From: Cephalopachus bancanus
Taxonomy: Eukaryota > Chordata > Mammalia > Primates > Tarsiidae
Reading direction: 5' to 3'
Assembly (NCBI GenBank): GCA_027257055.1
Contig: JAPVLO010000056.1
Span: forward strand, 7,862,501-7,926,500
Length of the DNA: 64,000 nt
Shown here: piece by piece, positions 1 through 11,345 of the stretch
How the letters are laid out: each line of letters begins with the position of its first letter
Numbering within the stretch: position 1 is the first letter of the stretch
Notes under the pieces: generated by a model
Database searches by the model: none
Told to the model about the DNA's origin: nothing
The model's input: only the letters and a program-made list of their open reading frames with translations
Made by a program: the position numbers and the translations under genes

Positions 1-80
1 CACGGAGTGCCTGGGCCTTCCCCACGGGTTCCAGGCTTTTCATCAGTTTAAAGAAGATGTCAGAACAAGGGAAGGAAATA

Positions 81-431
81 CAGGTTGAGTGTCTTTTACC
101 TGCGATGTTTGGAACTAGAAGTGTTTTGAATTTCAAAATTTTTTGGAATGTTTGCATACACACAATGAGACATCTAGGGGATAGGAACCCAAATCTAAAC
201 ACAAAATTATCTTTCACATATTGCTTATACACATAGCCTCAAGGTAATTTTTATACAATATTTTAAATAATTTTGTACATGAAACAGAGTTTTGACTGGG
301 TTTGACTGCAACTCATTCCATGAGTCCAGATGTGGGATTTTCCACTTGTGGCATCATGTTGGCACCCAAAAAGGTTTTGGATTTTTGAGCATTTTGGATT
401 TTAGATTTTCAGATCAGCAATGCTCAACTTG
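81..431. mobile_element. Tigger-like DNA transposon (non-autonomous)
   Basis: Imperfect terminal inverted repeats (CAGGTTGAG at the left, CTCAACTTG at the right) are bounded by TA dinucleotides at 79-80 and 432-433, the target duplication of pogo/Tigger elements. At 351 bp it is too short for a transposase. The subfamily name is not certain from memory. Confidence 0.8.
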
Positions 432-434
432 TAA

Positions 435-690
435 TGGCCCCCAGCAGTGCCAGTGATCAGCCTGCCTCAGACTCCAGGACAGAAGGCACACACAAAAAGA
501 CACACAAACGTGCGTGAACACACACACCCTCACCAAGTTTCCTCGGCTTCTTCAGACCTCCTTCCAGGAGAAGTAGTACTCTCAGCTCTCGGGCTTTGTG
601 TGAGGTGCTGGACAGGAACTGTGCCGACTGCCTGTGTCTCTGTCCCGTGTCTTTGTAACTCACCCAGGACACTCATTTGAACTCCACAGT
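435..690. other. Unassigned unique sequence
   Basis: No repeat, gene or RNA recognised; short open frames only. Confidence 0.4.
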
Positions 691-855
691 CAGGTGGGGG
701 GCGGTGAGCAGAACAAGGAATGTTATCCTCCATTTTCCAGATAAGGAAACAAAGTCTGTGCCCAAGGTTACAGAGCCAAGAAAAGGTCAAAGCCTCAACT
801 CAAGCCCAGACACCCTGTCTCCCAGTCCAATGCACTTTCCACTAAACCACACAGC
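691..855 (-). mobile_element. MIR SINE fragment
   Basis: Contains the antisense MIR core (CCATTTTCCAGATAAGGAAAC) followed by text resembling the antisense tRNA-like part, ending in 'ccactaaaccac'. Old and diverged. Confidence 0.6.
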
Positions 856-1232
856 CTGGACCAGGCATGCAGGTGAATGCAGGTGTTGTCTAAGCAGAAG
901 GTAACACCTCAAGAAAAGGCCTTCAAGGGAAGCCATAGCCATTTTCTCTGGGGGAGTGCTTCTGAGCTTCTTTTGGAGATCCCCTCCATGGTCTTGCCAT
1001 GTCTGGGGCACCGGCAACCCCACCTCTATGCCCCGTTCAGATGTATGCCTTAAGGCTGGTACAACACACCAAGCCACCAGGAGAATCTCTTGGACCAAAC
1101 ACATTTATCCATAAGAACTTTCCTGACAAGAACCACTGGACTGGAGGGAGGTCTGACTCCTTTTCAAACTGAGAATTGCTCAGCTTCTACGGTCCGAGTC
1201 CCTTCTGCCCCATGATGCAAAAATGACGAACT
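856..1232. other. Unassigned unique sequence
   Basis: Nothing recognised on either strand. Confidence 0.4.
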
Positions 1233-1501
1233 AGGCTGGGCATGGTAGCTCACTTTGGAAGGCTGAGTTGGGAGGATTGCTTGAGCCCAAAAGTTTGAGA
1301 CCAGCCCGGGTAGCATAGCAAGAACCCATCTCAACAAGAAATAAAAAAATCAGCTTGGTGTGGTAGCGCACACGTGTAGTCACACCAGCTTCTCAGAAGG
1401 ATCCCCTGGGCCCAGGAAATCGAAACTATGGTGAGCCGCGATTGAGCCACCACACTCCAGCCTAGGTGACAGAGTGAGACTCCGACTCAAAAAAGAAAAA
1501 A
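1233..1501 (+). mobile_element. Alu (AluJ-like, diverged)
   Basis: Dimeric Alu with the J-type text GGATTGCTTGAGCCCAAAAG, a middle A-rich linker, a diverged right arm and a short A-rich tail. Many CpG-decay changes indicate an old copy. Confidence 0.85.
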
Positions 1502-2159
1502 GATGAACAGTCCAAGCCCAGCAAGATGGAAGCCAGGCAAGAAGGTAGAAGAGGTTCAAGTATCTCAAGAATGTGCCTTTTATCTGGGCGGTCCCCAAGG
1601 CTTTTGCACTCTCCCCAGGAAGGTCAACTGGTTGGCGTCTGTGTGGTTGCACAGGGCCGAGAAGGGCACGCTTGTTAGGAAAATGCACAACCGAAATCGA
1701 GCCTCTCAGAGCAGACTGGTCACGCCAGGCATTCTCGCGGAGGCAACTTAAATAGGCAGAGAAAGACAGCGTGTGTGTGAGCCCTGTGGGTGCAGCACGT
1801 CGGGAGGGAAATCAGCTGCTTAAAGATGGATTCTATAAAGCACATGCCATTTTTTGAGGGAAGAAACTGGGCCAATTGTAGGCAGAGAGGAGGCTGTACT
1901 AGCCAGAAAAGTGCTCCTTGGAGGGGAAAACAAGGCATCGGGGTCACAGGGGAAAAGACTTGTACTCTGAGTCTCTTCCTGCACGTGGAGGCTTCCAGAG
2001 TGCTCTTAGCCCTTGACTCAAACATCCTGTAAAAATCAAGCTGCCGATAGATAAATGAGGAAGGGGCCCAAGCAGGGGACTCATCAGAGAAGAAATACAA
2101 ATGGTTAATATTAGAAAACTGTTTAACCTCCCACATTGATCATCAAAAAGATGTCAGGC
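1502..2159. other. Unassigned unique sequence
   Basis: No recognisable repeat or coding signature. A 138-codon minus frame here has no domain I recognise and is probably random. Confidence 0.4.
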
Positions 2160-2271
2160 AAACACTGAAATGTAATACTCTTTATTTACCCTGTAGTGAG
2201 CCAGTTACTCTGGGTCCAATCCAAACACTGTCTAATTTAATTCCCATAAAAATCCTATACAGTAGTATACT

Positions 2272-2573
2272 TATTTATTTATGGTTTTGAGTTGGAGTCT
2301 CACTCTGTTGCCCAGGCTAGAGTGCAGTGGCATGATCACAGCTCACCACAGCCTCGATCAGCTGGGCTCAGGTGATCTTTCCACTTCAACCTCCCAAGTA
2401 TCTGGGACTACAGGCACGTGCCACCACATCTGGCTATTTTTTGGGGGTTTTTTTTAAGAGAAAGGATTTGCTATGTTGCTTAGGCTGGTCTTGAGCTCCT
2501 GGACTCAAGCAATCCTCCTGCTTCAGCCTCCCGAAGTGCTGGGATTACAGGCGTGAGCCACCACGCCCAGCCA
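2272..2573 (-). mobile_element. Alu (AluJ-like)
   Basis: Antisense Alu: T-rich start, GTTGCCCAGGCTAGAGTGCAG, then CCGAAGTGCTGGGATTACAG, ending CCACGCCCAGCC. J-type CTTGAGCTCCTGGACTC supports the older class. Confidence 0.9.
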
Positions 2574-2691
2574 GTACTGTTATTTCTATTATTCAAGGTC
2601 AGGTTGGAGGTTCTGAGCAGTTTTGCAGGTACCGAGACTATCAGTGCCAAAATCTAAATTCATGTTTTTCTGATGCTAAGGTGCTGTTCTT

Positions 2692-2976
2692 TTTTTTTTC
2701 TTTTTGAGTCAGAGTCTCACTCTCACCCAGGCTGGAGTGCAGTGGCATGCTCATGGCCATCGCACCTTGACCTGCTGGGCTCAAGCAATCCTTCTGCCTC
2801 AGCCTTCCAAGTAGCTGGAACTATAGACACACACCACCGGGCCCAGTTAATTTATTCATTTATTTTTGAGACAAGGTCTTGCCAAGTTGTCCAGTTTTGA
2901 ACCCCTGAGCTCAGGCAATCCTCTCGCCTCTGCCTCCCAAAGTGCTGGGATTAGAGGTATGAACCACTGCGCCCAG
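2692..2976 (-). mobile_element. Alu with near-perfect target-site duplication
   Basis: Antisense Alu flanked by 16-bp direct repeats at 2676-2691 (CTAAGGTGCTGTTCTT) and 2977-2992 (one mismatch). The right arm carries CAGCCTTCCAAGTAGCTGG, a marker of the derived lineage. Confidence 0.9.
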
Positions 2977-3000
2977 CTAAGGTACTGTTCTTAACCATGG

Positions 3001-3429
3001 TACAACAGACTTTCTTTTAAGTCAGAAAAAAAATTTCTTTCAAAGAAAAGTTCTCAGCATTGATAGGACTGTGATGAGAGGGAACACACCCATCCCAGAT
3101 TGCAGCAGAGTCAGGGCAGCTGCAGTCCAGAGAGGAGTTCCTGCAACAGGCTGTTGCAGTTCCCGGGCACAGACAGGCATCTCCCAACATACCCACTGCC
3201 TGCAAGTTCAACAGCACAGTTTAGATTGTGCATGTGCATAGGGGAAGTCAACATCAAATACAGTAAAATAAAACGATGAAGAGGTAAGGAAATGAAAAAG
3301 ACAACAGTCGCGTGATGTCTTTCCTTGGTCCAGAAAATCATCACTATTAGGATGTATTCTTGGGGGAAAACAAATACATAAATAATCTGGGGGGGGAAAG
3401 ACGGGAAGTTACCATGATTCTACCTCTCG
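3001..3429. other. Unassigned unique sequence
   Basis: No repeat or gene recognised. Confidence 0.4.
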
Positions 3430-3444
3430 GAAATAACGATTTTC

Positions 3445-3743
3445 TTTTTTTCTTTCTTTCTTTTTCTTTTTTGAGTTGGAGACTCACTCTGTCACCCAGA
3501 CTGGAGTGCAGTGGCCGGGAGGCAGCCTCAACTCACTGGGCTCCGGCGATCCTTCGGCTTCAGCCTTCCAAGTAGCTGGAACTACAGGCGTGCGCTACCA
3601 CGCCCGGCTAACTTTTTTATTTATTGTAGAGGTGAGGTCTCGCCAAGTTGCCCACGCGGATCTCGAACCCGTGGGCTCAGGCAATCCACTCACCTCGGCC
3701 TCCCAAAGCTCTGGGATCACAGGCTGAGCCACCGAGTCTGGCC
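3445..3743 (-). mobile_element. Alu, derived lineage
   Basis: Lineage-diagnostic text when read on the minus strand (GCTCAGCCTGTGATCCC; CCTGTAGTTCCAGCTACTTG). TSD GAAATAACGATTTTC at 3430-3444 and again at 3744-3758 with one mismatch. A TTTC-rich tail lies on the left. Confidence 0.93.
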
Positions 3744-3799
3744 GAAATAACAATTTTCATGTTCACCTATTTTGTATGTTTTCATATCATCGAAGGACA

Positions 3800-4045
3800 A
3801 GTTCTACAATGGTTAAAAGCCTGGGCTCTAGTCAAGCAGTCACGGCTGAAATCCCAGCTAGTCCCTGGCTGTGTCACCTTGGACAAATTACTTAATCTCT
3901 CTGTGCCTCAGTTGTCTTGACTGTCTATGTGACCAGTAATGTTTCCTACAAGTCATGGAGCTGTTAGTAGGATTAAATAAGATGAGGATACATATAAACC
4001 ACTTAGAACCGTGTCAGGCATAGAATCTGTTCAGTGAATAAATTA
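3800..4045 (+). mobile_element. MIR SINE
   Basis: Near full-length MIR: GGTTAAAAGCCTGGGCTCTA, CTGTGTCACCTTGGACAAAT, CTCTCTGTGCCTCAGTTGTC, and a 3' GATTAAATAAGATGAGG region. Confidence 0.85.
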
Positions 4046-4120
4046 ACTGGTTGCTGATATAATAATATAAATCAATTATGGATTCAATTTTGTATCTAAA
4101 ATTCTATGACATAACCATTT

Positions 4121-4380
4121 TTTTTTTTTTTTGGTTGGAGTCTCACTCTGTCGCCCAGACTAGAGTGCAGTGACACTGCCGGGCTCCAGCGATCCTTCCA
4201 CCTCAGCCTACCCTGGAACTACAGGCACGTGCTACCATGCCTGACTCATTTTTGATGTATTATAGAGATGAGGTCTCGCCAAGTTGCCCGGGCGGGTCTC
4301 GAACCCGCAGGCTCAGGCAATCCACTCCCCTCGGCCTCCCAAAGTGGTGGGATGACAGGTTGAGCCACCGAGCCCAGCCA
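4121..4380 (-). mobile_element. Alu, derived lineage, right arm internally deleted
   Basis: Poly-T start at 4117. The flanking repeat ACATAACCATTT occurs at 4109-4120 and 4381-4392. It is about 40 bp short, mainly in the right monomer (CACTGCCGGGCTCC junction). Confidence 0.9.
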
Positions 4381-4604
4381 ACATAACCATTTTAAAACGT
4401 ACAGTTTTACCAGCTTTAATATGATTATCATAAATGGCTACTCAAGACTCCAGTGACTTATACCTTGTGTTCCAAACCCACTCCCCACTGGAAGTCATGC
4501 TACCTCCTGTCTAACTCTCCCTCCGATGTCCTCAGATCAACCAGCTTAACAGGTGGTCCTCAGGGCGGGTCTCCCGGGAAGATCACAATTCCAGGTGACT
4601 GGAA

Positions 4605-4780
4605 CCCAGCTGCACGGGCTCTGAGGTAAGACAAACCAGGTTCATATCCTGACTGTGTGACCTTGAGCAAGTAGCCTCATTCAAGAAGCGCCCAGCTCAG
4701 TCATCACGTGAGGACTGCAGGGGATAAGAGATGCAAAGTGCTTGTGCCGGTGCCCGGAATATAACAAACACTAGATACAT
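4605..4780 (+). mobile_element. MIR SINE fragment
   Basis: MIR-like CTGTGTGACCTTGAGCAAG followed by a degraded 3' part ending in GTGCCCGGAATATAACAAAC. Confidence 0.65.
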
Positions 4781-4799
4781 TTACCTATGATTACTTTTT

Positions 4800-4925
4800 A
4801 AAACCCACAGTGCAAAGCAAAGGAAGGGCAGGGATCATGTTTGTTTTATGCATCGCCCTCTTCTTAACATTTAGCATGATAGAAACTCAATAAAAATGTG
4901 TTGAATCAACAAATAAGTAAGTGGA
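4800..4925 (+). mobile_element. L2 LINE 3' end fragment
   Basis: Matches the L2 terminal pattern: 'aggaagggcagggatcatgt' then ACTCAATAAAAATGTGTTGA. Confidence 0.6.
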
Positions 4926-4960
4926 TGGATAGATCAGAGACTATCAGAGCTGGAAAGGAT

Positions 4961-6530
4961 TTTTAAAAACAGGTTTATTGAAATATAATCTACACACCAT
5001 ATAATTTGCCCTTCTAAACTGTACAACCCAAAAGTTTTGTTTTTGATTGTGGTAAAACACACATAACGTATTTATCATTTTAACCACTTGAAAGTGTATA
5101 ATTTAGTGACATTAAGCACTTTCACAGTAACCATCACCACTATACTCAAAATGTTTTCATCATCTCCAACATAAACACTGTACCCATTAAACAAGAACTC
5201 CCCATTCCATCCTGTCCCCAGTCCCTGGTAATTTCTTTTCTGCTTTCTATCTCTATGAATTTGCCCATTCTAAGTACCTCAAATAAGTAGAATCATACGG
5301 TATTTGTCTTTGTGAATCTGACTGACTTCACTTAGCATGTTTTCAAGGTCCACCCAAGTTGTAGCATATATCAAGACGTCCTTCCTTTTTAAGGCTGAAT
5401 AGTATTCCACTATCTGTATGTACCACATTTTGTTTATCTATTCATTCATTGATGGACTCTTGGGTTGCTTCCACCTTTTGGCTACTGTGAAATATCCTGC
5501 AATGGCACTGGTGTGCAAATCTTGATTCCAGGCCCTGCTTTCAGTGCTTTGGGATATATACCTAGGAGTGAAATCGTTATGGTAATTCTATGATTAACAT
5601 CTTGAGAAGCCACCAAACCATTTTCCACAGCAGCTGCACCATTTTATATTCCTGTCAGCAAGGCCTGAGGGTTCTAGTTTCTCTACATCCTCAGAAACAA
5701 CTGGTTTTGTTTTTGGTTTTTTAATGATAGCCATTCTAGTAGGTTTTGTGGGTTTGAAGTGGTATCTCATTATCTCATTATGGTTTTGATTTGCATTGCC
5801 CTAATGAATAATGATGCTGACTATCCTTTTCATGTGCTTATTGGCCATTTGTATATAATCTGTGGTGGAGACATATCCATTCAAGCGTTTTGTCCATTTT
5901 TGAATTAGGTTGTTTTGTTGTTGTTTTGTAAAATTGCTTTACATATTCTGGAAATTAACTTCTTATATGATTTGCAAATAATTTCTTCTATCCTGTAGGA
6001 CATATTTTTGCTTCCTTGATAGTGTCCTTTGATGCACAAAGGTTATTGATTTTGATGAAGTTAACATTATTATATTTTCTGGTGTTGCCCATGCTTTGGT
6101 GTCGTATCCAAGAAACTGTTGTCATATTTGATGTCATAAGGATTTCCCCCAATGTTTTCTTTGAAAAGTTTTGTAGTTTTAGCTCTTAAGTTTTGGTCTT
6201 CGATACAATCTGATGTAATTTTGTATGTAGTATAAGATAAGGGCACAGCTTCATTCTTTTACATGTGAATATTCAGTTTTCCCAGCACCATTTGTTGAAG
6301 AGACCACAATCTATTTTTAGAACATTTTCATCACCCCCAAAGCAACCCCATACTCATCAGCTGTCACTCTCCATTCCCTCCACTCTGGCCCTGGCCCTAG
6401 GCAACCGCTCATCTACTTTCTGTCTATGTAGATTTGCCTATTCTGGACGTGGCCCATAAATGGAATTACACGACACGGAGCCTTTTGTGACTAGCTTCTT
6501 TCACTTTGCATGACATTTTCAAGGTTCAGG
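4961..6530 (-). mobile_element. L1 LINE 3' region, chimeric insertion
   Basis: Antisense L1M-type sequence: the block GGCTGAATAGTATTCCACTA (5392-5411) is the reverse of the conserved ORF2 end, and 4961-5380 is 3' UTR. A second, diverged copy of the 3' UTR segment lies at about 6290-6530 in the same orientation, beyond the ORF2 end. A perfect 15-bp repeat AGAGCTGGAAAGGAT at 4946-4960 and 6531-6545 brackets the whole block. No intact frame. Confidence 0.85.
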
Positions 6531-6545
6531 AGAGCTGGAAAGGAT

Positions 6546-7110
6546 GTTTTCAGTTCATCTCATCAAACCTTGCTTTCTAATCACACAGTATTTCTGTAAT
6601 AGAGTCCATACTGTCTGGTGCTTTCTACCTTAATAACCCTGACTCTAGAAACATCTCAATGCATGTGAAGGGTGGTGAGTTCTCAGTGAGCACTGTACTC
6701 TAAACCTTTCTATCAAGGCCTTAAGCCTGTCCTTACCGAGACTGTGCCACGTGGTTAGACCACCGTTTCCATATCATCTCTTGCCCAAATCCCAATCAGC
6801 CTTCTCAGCCTACCAGACTCCACCTTCCCCAGAAAGCCATCTAGAGAACCCATTTGGGGGTAATTCCCCATCCTCTGAAATCCCATGGTAGAGAATCCCC
6901 ATTTAGCCTGTGTGGGATCACATGGGATTAGGATCCAGGTTCTAACTAGAGAAGCCCTCCTCCAGCTGAGAATGACAAATCTCCACTGTGAGGGAAGTGA
7001 GCACCGAAAGGCTTCAGGAAGGTTCAGCTTGGTATGTGTGGAGATGCTTTGGGTCTTCTCTTTTGCACAAGGGAGACCAGCTGATCAGTGATCTGTTTCT
7101 CAGCCTAACG
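6546..7110. other. Unassigned unique sequence
   Basis: No repeat or gene recognised. Confidence 0.4.
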
Positions 7111-7111
7111 G

Positions 7112-7215
7112 ACAGGGTAGTGGCAAAAGTCAGCTTTGGAGTCCAACACGCATGAGTTCACATGCCGCCTCTCCTACATATCGGGACCTCAGGCAAATTA
7201 ATCAACTTGTCTCAT
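7112..7215 (+). mobile_element. MIR-like fragment
   Basis: Weak MIR resemblance: 'agctttggagtccaacacgc' followed by a CTCAGGCAAATTAATCAAC block. Confidence 0.4.
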
Positions 7216-7239
7216 GATACCCATCTCGTCCTGCCATTC

Positions 7240-7352
7240 CACCTTTGACATCGGATAATTGTATAATGTTTCTCGCTTGACTGAAAGCTCGTTGATGGCA
7301 AGAACCAGCCCTTTCTCATCTGAGTCTATCACAGTGCCCAGGTATCTTTTCA
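7240..7352 (+). mobile_element. L2 LINE 3' fragment
   Basis: L2-like 'gaaagctcgttgatggcaag' and 'tatcacagtgcccaggta'. Confidence 0.5.
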
Positions 7353-7925
7353 CAGGGCCCTAGAAATACCCTACAATTACATGTCTCAATTTTTTAAATC
7401 TAGAATTCTCCAAGCAGAGTCCCTGGCCCAGTGGTAGAGGGTAAGGTTTTCCAAAAGAGCCAGATATGGATCCTAAATATGCGTGTTTTCTTCAGTCTTA
7501 CACAAATAACAAAATTATATGGGATTTAATTTTTTATAAAAAATTGAAAACATAATATATGAGTTATTGGGTTAATAAATCTTTGCACGGATGAACAAAA
7601 ACTAGTTTGTAAGATTCTCAGTAGGAATTTACTGAGAACATGAATTCTCTAATATGCAAAGAAGAGTGACCTCCATCCATCAGGAAACAATACTACAAAA
7701 TTCCTGTGTATGCACTCAGGCTAAGAGCTGGAATTACTGCAATTCTCAGGAAGGGCGTTTTGTTATGGATGCAGGCGACACTGGTTGCATTTTTTTCAGC
7801 TACCCAGCACTTTGTGAACACCCTTCCTATGCTTGGGTTATTTTCCTCCTTAGGAAACACCTCCTAGAATACACAGTGCCAGTCTCCTTGACAGGAAGGA
7901 CCAGCCTCCTTCACAGGAAGTGATT
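7353..7925. other. Unassigned, AT-rich in the middle
   Basis: Nothing recognised; 7490-7620 is strongly AT-rich. Confidence 0.4.
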
Positions 7926-7929
7926 CTGG

Positions 7930-8042
7930 GGAGGTGGTGGAGTGACATTCAGTTACTTGACATCCCTTAATAAATTCCCCTCTACATAAGCCTGCTAGAG
8001 TGGGTTCTGTTGTTTGCAACTATGATGTCTGACCGCTACAAT
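7930..8042 (+). mobile_element. Possible LTR 3' end fragment
   Basis: AATAAATTC followed by CTAGAGTGGGTTCTGTTGTT, then TGCAAC and CGCTACA. This resembles the 3' terminus of old ERV LTRs; the family is not assigned. Confidence 0.35.
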
Positions 8043-8209
8043 GCAGCATCAGCGCTGTCTTGGTTTAAACTGCTTTTAATCTATTAATTTATATTAATAA
8101 TTACATAATAAATTAGGAGTTTCTGTTGGTTGTTGTCCTGAGAATTTGCTGTATTACCACTTTGATTATTCTTCTCTTCCCCTTTAATCCTTTGTTATTA
8201 AAATTCTTT

Positions 8210-8522
8210 CCCAGCACAGTGGCTCAACCTGTCATCCCAGCACTTTGGGAGGCAGAGACGAGAGGATTGCCTGAGCCCTGGGGTTCGAGACTAGCCTGGG
8301 CAACTTGGCAGGACCTCATCTCTACAATAAATAAAAAATTAGCTGGGTGTGGTAGTGCTCGCCTGTAGTTCCAGCTACTTGGAAGGCTGAGGCAGAAGGA
8401 TCGCCGGAGCCCAACAGGTCGAGGCTGCGGTGGCCATGAGCATGCCACTGCACTCCAGTCTGGGCGACAGAGTGAGATTCCGACTCAAATAATAATAATA
8501 ATAATAATAAATAATAATAATA
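8210..8522 (+). mobile_element. Alu, derived lineage (older tier) with AAT tail
   Basis: Starts CCAGCACAGTGGCTCAACC. Carries TTGCCTGAGCCCTGGGG, CAACTTGGCAGGACCTCATC and the right-arm text GGCCATGAGCATGCC (8432-8446). The tail is an (AAT)n microsatellite, 8488-8522. Confidence 0.93.
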
Positions 8523-9357
8523 ACTTCCCACTGAAAAGTGGGATGAGTGAACTCAGTGGGCCACAGGGTCTTTTGCGCCACCGAACTGAGCCACAGACCA
8601 GAGGGCTCAGAAACTACAACTTGGAGAAAATGATTCCTAGGAATTCAATTCCACTTCCTCCCTCCTGGGTCACGTCAGGGAAAGCATCTCAAGAGTAGGT
8701 GCAGATACCCTGCGCCGTGGGGCCCCCCCGCATCCCCTCTCTGGGCAGCTCCCATCCTGGCAGTATTGTCCCTGGTCAGGATCCAGCGGAAGCCTTCCTG
8801 GGCCTCAGTCCAGCACCACAGCGTGAGTTGCAGGTGTAGACAGTTTAGAGCTTGCGTGGGCTGTGGCATCTGCCTTCTGGGTTGGGAGGAAGGTTTTTCT
8901 TGGCTCAAATACACACAGCCTGCACATCCAGGAAAGTCAGTTGAAACCCAACCGAGCCTAAGTGATCCCCAGACACCTGGGTGGGGAAAGCTATGTTTCC
9001 AGATCTTTCAGGCACGCTGGAAGGCTTTCATTATTATGGCGCAACGTCCTACCTAGCCCTGTAGCAACTGCAGTCTGACAAGGAGTGGACGTGTGTGATG
9101 TGGGTCAAACAAAGACAATGAGTACCCAGGCTCAGCGGCATGCCAGCCAGAAGAGGGGCAGGCACCATCAGACGAACCACAGAGTGGTAGGGAGAGAGGA
9201 AGGGTGCTGGGAACTTCTCTCAACTTGAGCTTTTCCTTGCAGGAGACGGGATTCCTTCAGTGTGTCCCCTGGCAGTACAAAGGAAGGTTCTAGACTGCTG
9301 TGGTCTGAGTTTTTCTTTGTTTTAATGTGGGCAAAGTGGCTAAGAAAATGTGTTGAC
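8523..9357. other. Unassigned unique sequence
   Basis: No repeat or coding signature recognised. Confidence 0.4.
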
Positions 9358-9497
9358 GAAGCCAGGCATGGTGGCACATGCTTGTAATCCCAGCATTTCA
9401 GGAGGCGAAGGAAGGAGGATTGCTAGAGCCCAGGAGTTTGAGAGCAGCCTGGGCAACATAGTGAACCCTGTCTCTATCCAAAAGAAAAGAAAACCTG
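9358..9497 (+). mobile_element. Free left Alu monomer (FLAM-like)
   Basis: A single Alu left arm (GCCAGGCATGGTGGCACATG to GGGCAACATAGTGAACCCTG) ends in an A-rich tail with no right arm. Truncation of a dimer is the alternative. Confidence 0.7.
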
Positions 9498-9749
9498 TAT
9501 TGCCAAAATTGACATCAGGTTTGTATCGCCCCACAGGCACTCAGAGGAGTCACACAATGGTTGGACATTTGGCACACAGAGACTTTTATTAGTAACTCTG
9601 CTCACATCTTTCCTCCCAGCCAGCTTATGGGCTCTTTCAAGTCAGGGTTCCTTTTTCATGCTTCTGGGTACCCTTTATGGCACCAGTCCAGGGTGAGTAC
9701 TCAGGGACAGGTGGCAAGTACTCAATCAGTCCCGCTGAGTATCTACAGT
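9498..9749. other. Unassigned unique sequence
   Basis: Nothing recognised. Confidence 0.35.
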
Positions 9750-9890
9750 TGGGAGAAGAGAAATATAAAACAGCTCCTCGGACATCATCTGCATGTACGA
9801 AGCAGGAAACTGAGGCTCAATGACTGGCTCACACCATACAGCCAGGTCAAGATCACATTCTGCTTTCTAAACTCCAGTGCCTTCTTTTGC
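9750..9890 (-). mobile_element. MIR SINE fragment
   Basis: Antisense MIR core AGGAAACTGAGGCTCAATGA and 'cacaccatacagccaggtca'. Confidence 0.6.
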
Positions 9891-10806
9891 AAACCTCATA
9901 CTGGTGGCACCGTCTGCAGGGGAATATTGGAGGACACAGAATTGCTGAATTCTTTAAAATGTGTCTGGCGTCCCCAGTATAAACTTGGAATAATTGGAGT
10001 TTTTATTATGGTACAGCGTGCCAGAGAACTGCTCATGCACCCATTGATGACCTCTGCTTGCAGCTTCTGGCTACAGAGAAAGTACAATGCCTAACAATAA
10101 AAAGAGTTGCCAACATCAATTAAGCACTGAGGAAGTCCTTTACCCAACCTTACTCAGACCTGGGATGCGCCCTCTTGACTCCTCTGTAAACCAGATAAAG
10201 ATGCTGCCTCATGGCCCAGCCTGAGTTCAGCGCTGCGTTCAAAGAAATAGCCGTTAGGTGGAACAAAGTTAATTGGAGGCAAGCCAAGCCTTCACTGCAG
10301 TCTCTAGAGAAAATACCAAAGAAGTGCATTCTTAGCACAAAGCAGAAGTCTCACCATTTTTCTTTGCTATCTCCGCCGCCCTCAGTATCTATTTCCAGCA
10401 AAGTGACTGCCCAGCAGCAGCGTTTGCTGGTCCCTGACATTCCTTACACAGACTCTTCCCCTGGCTCTCCCTCCTTTACCTCCTGCCTGGCCTCTGGCTT
10501 CTACTCGCCCCTCCTCTGCCAGTCTCTCTCTGCGCTCTTCACTGGGAATCCCAATATTGGTTTCATCTGTCCAGAGCTCTTTCATCCCAGGGTGACCCCG
10601 ATCTGCATAATAACACAGGAGCGAGGGCCAAGCAAACTATGCCAGAAATGTCCTTAGAAGGAAATTGTTTAGAAGACTTCACAAGCAAAGGCGTTTTTAA
10701 AGACATGCTAGAGGTTTTATTCCCTGTGCGTCCATTCTGTAGGTTAGAAAACTGAGGTTTGAGAATACTAATGCCAACAAGAGTGAACACTTATAGTGTC
10801 ATAAAA
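9891..10806. other. Unassigned unique sequence with open frames
   Basis: The stretch includes plus-strand frames of 177 codons (starting upstream at 9561) and 148 codons (10211-10657). No domain, splice context or codon signature convinced me that either is a gene. Confidence 0.35.
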
Positions 10807-11134
<328 letters not shown>

Positions 11135-11162
11135 TAATAATAATAGTAATAATTATTAGCTA

Positions 11163-11345
11163 GATACTGTCCTATGATGTACAAATGTTAACTTATTTAA
11201 TTTCACGATGACCATATTAGGTAGGTGTTACTACATCCTTTTCACAGATGGCAGGTTCAGGGCAACAGGTCGAGTAAGTGGAGGGGTTGGAATTCAAATT
11301 GAGGTTTGTCTGACCCCAGAGACCAAGCTCTTAACCACAGTGTTT
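11163..11345 (-). mobile_element. MIR SINE
   Basis: Antisense MIR: TTTCACAGATGGCAGGTTCA in place of the usual core, then GAATTCAAATTGAGGTTTG and GCTCTTAACCACAGTG. Confidence 0.7.

Larger units (their letters stand above)
2160..3000 (-). mobile_element. MIR SINE remnant split by two Alus
   Basis: Antisense MIR-like segments at about 2160-2270, 2573-2675 and 2992-3000 (ending 'gttcttaaccatgg') flank and separate two Alu insertions. The MIR is the oldest layer; the order of insertion is inferred from the interruption. Confidence 0.5.

Noticed and set aside
3476..3750. Short frames with peptides like 'SVTQTGVQWP' in many places
   Set aside because: These are translations of antisense Alu, repeated wherever an Alu occurs.
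10211..10657. 148-codon plus-strand frame in unique DNA
   Set aside because: No recognised domain, and an opposing frame overlaps it. Kept only as an unassigned stretch.
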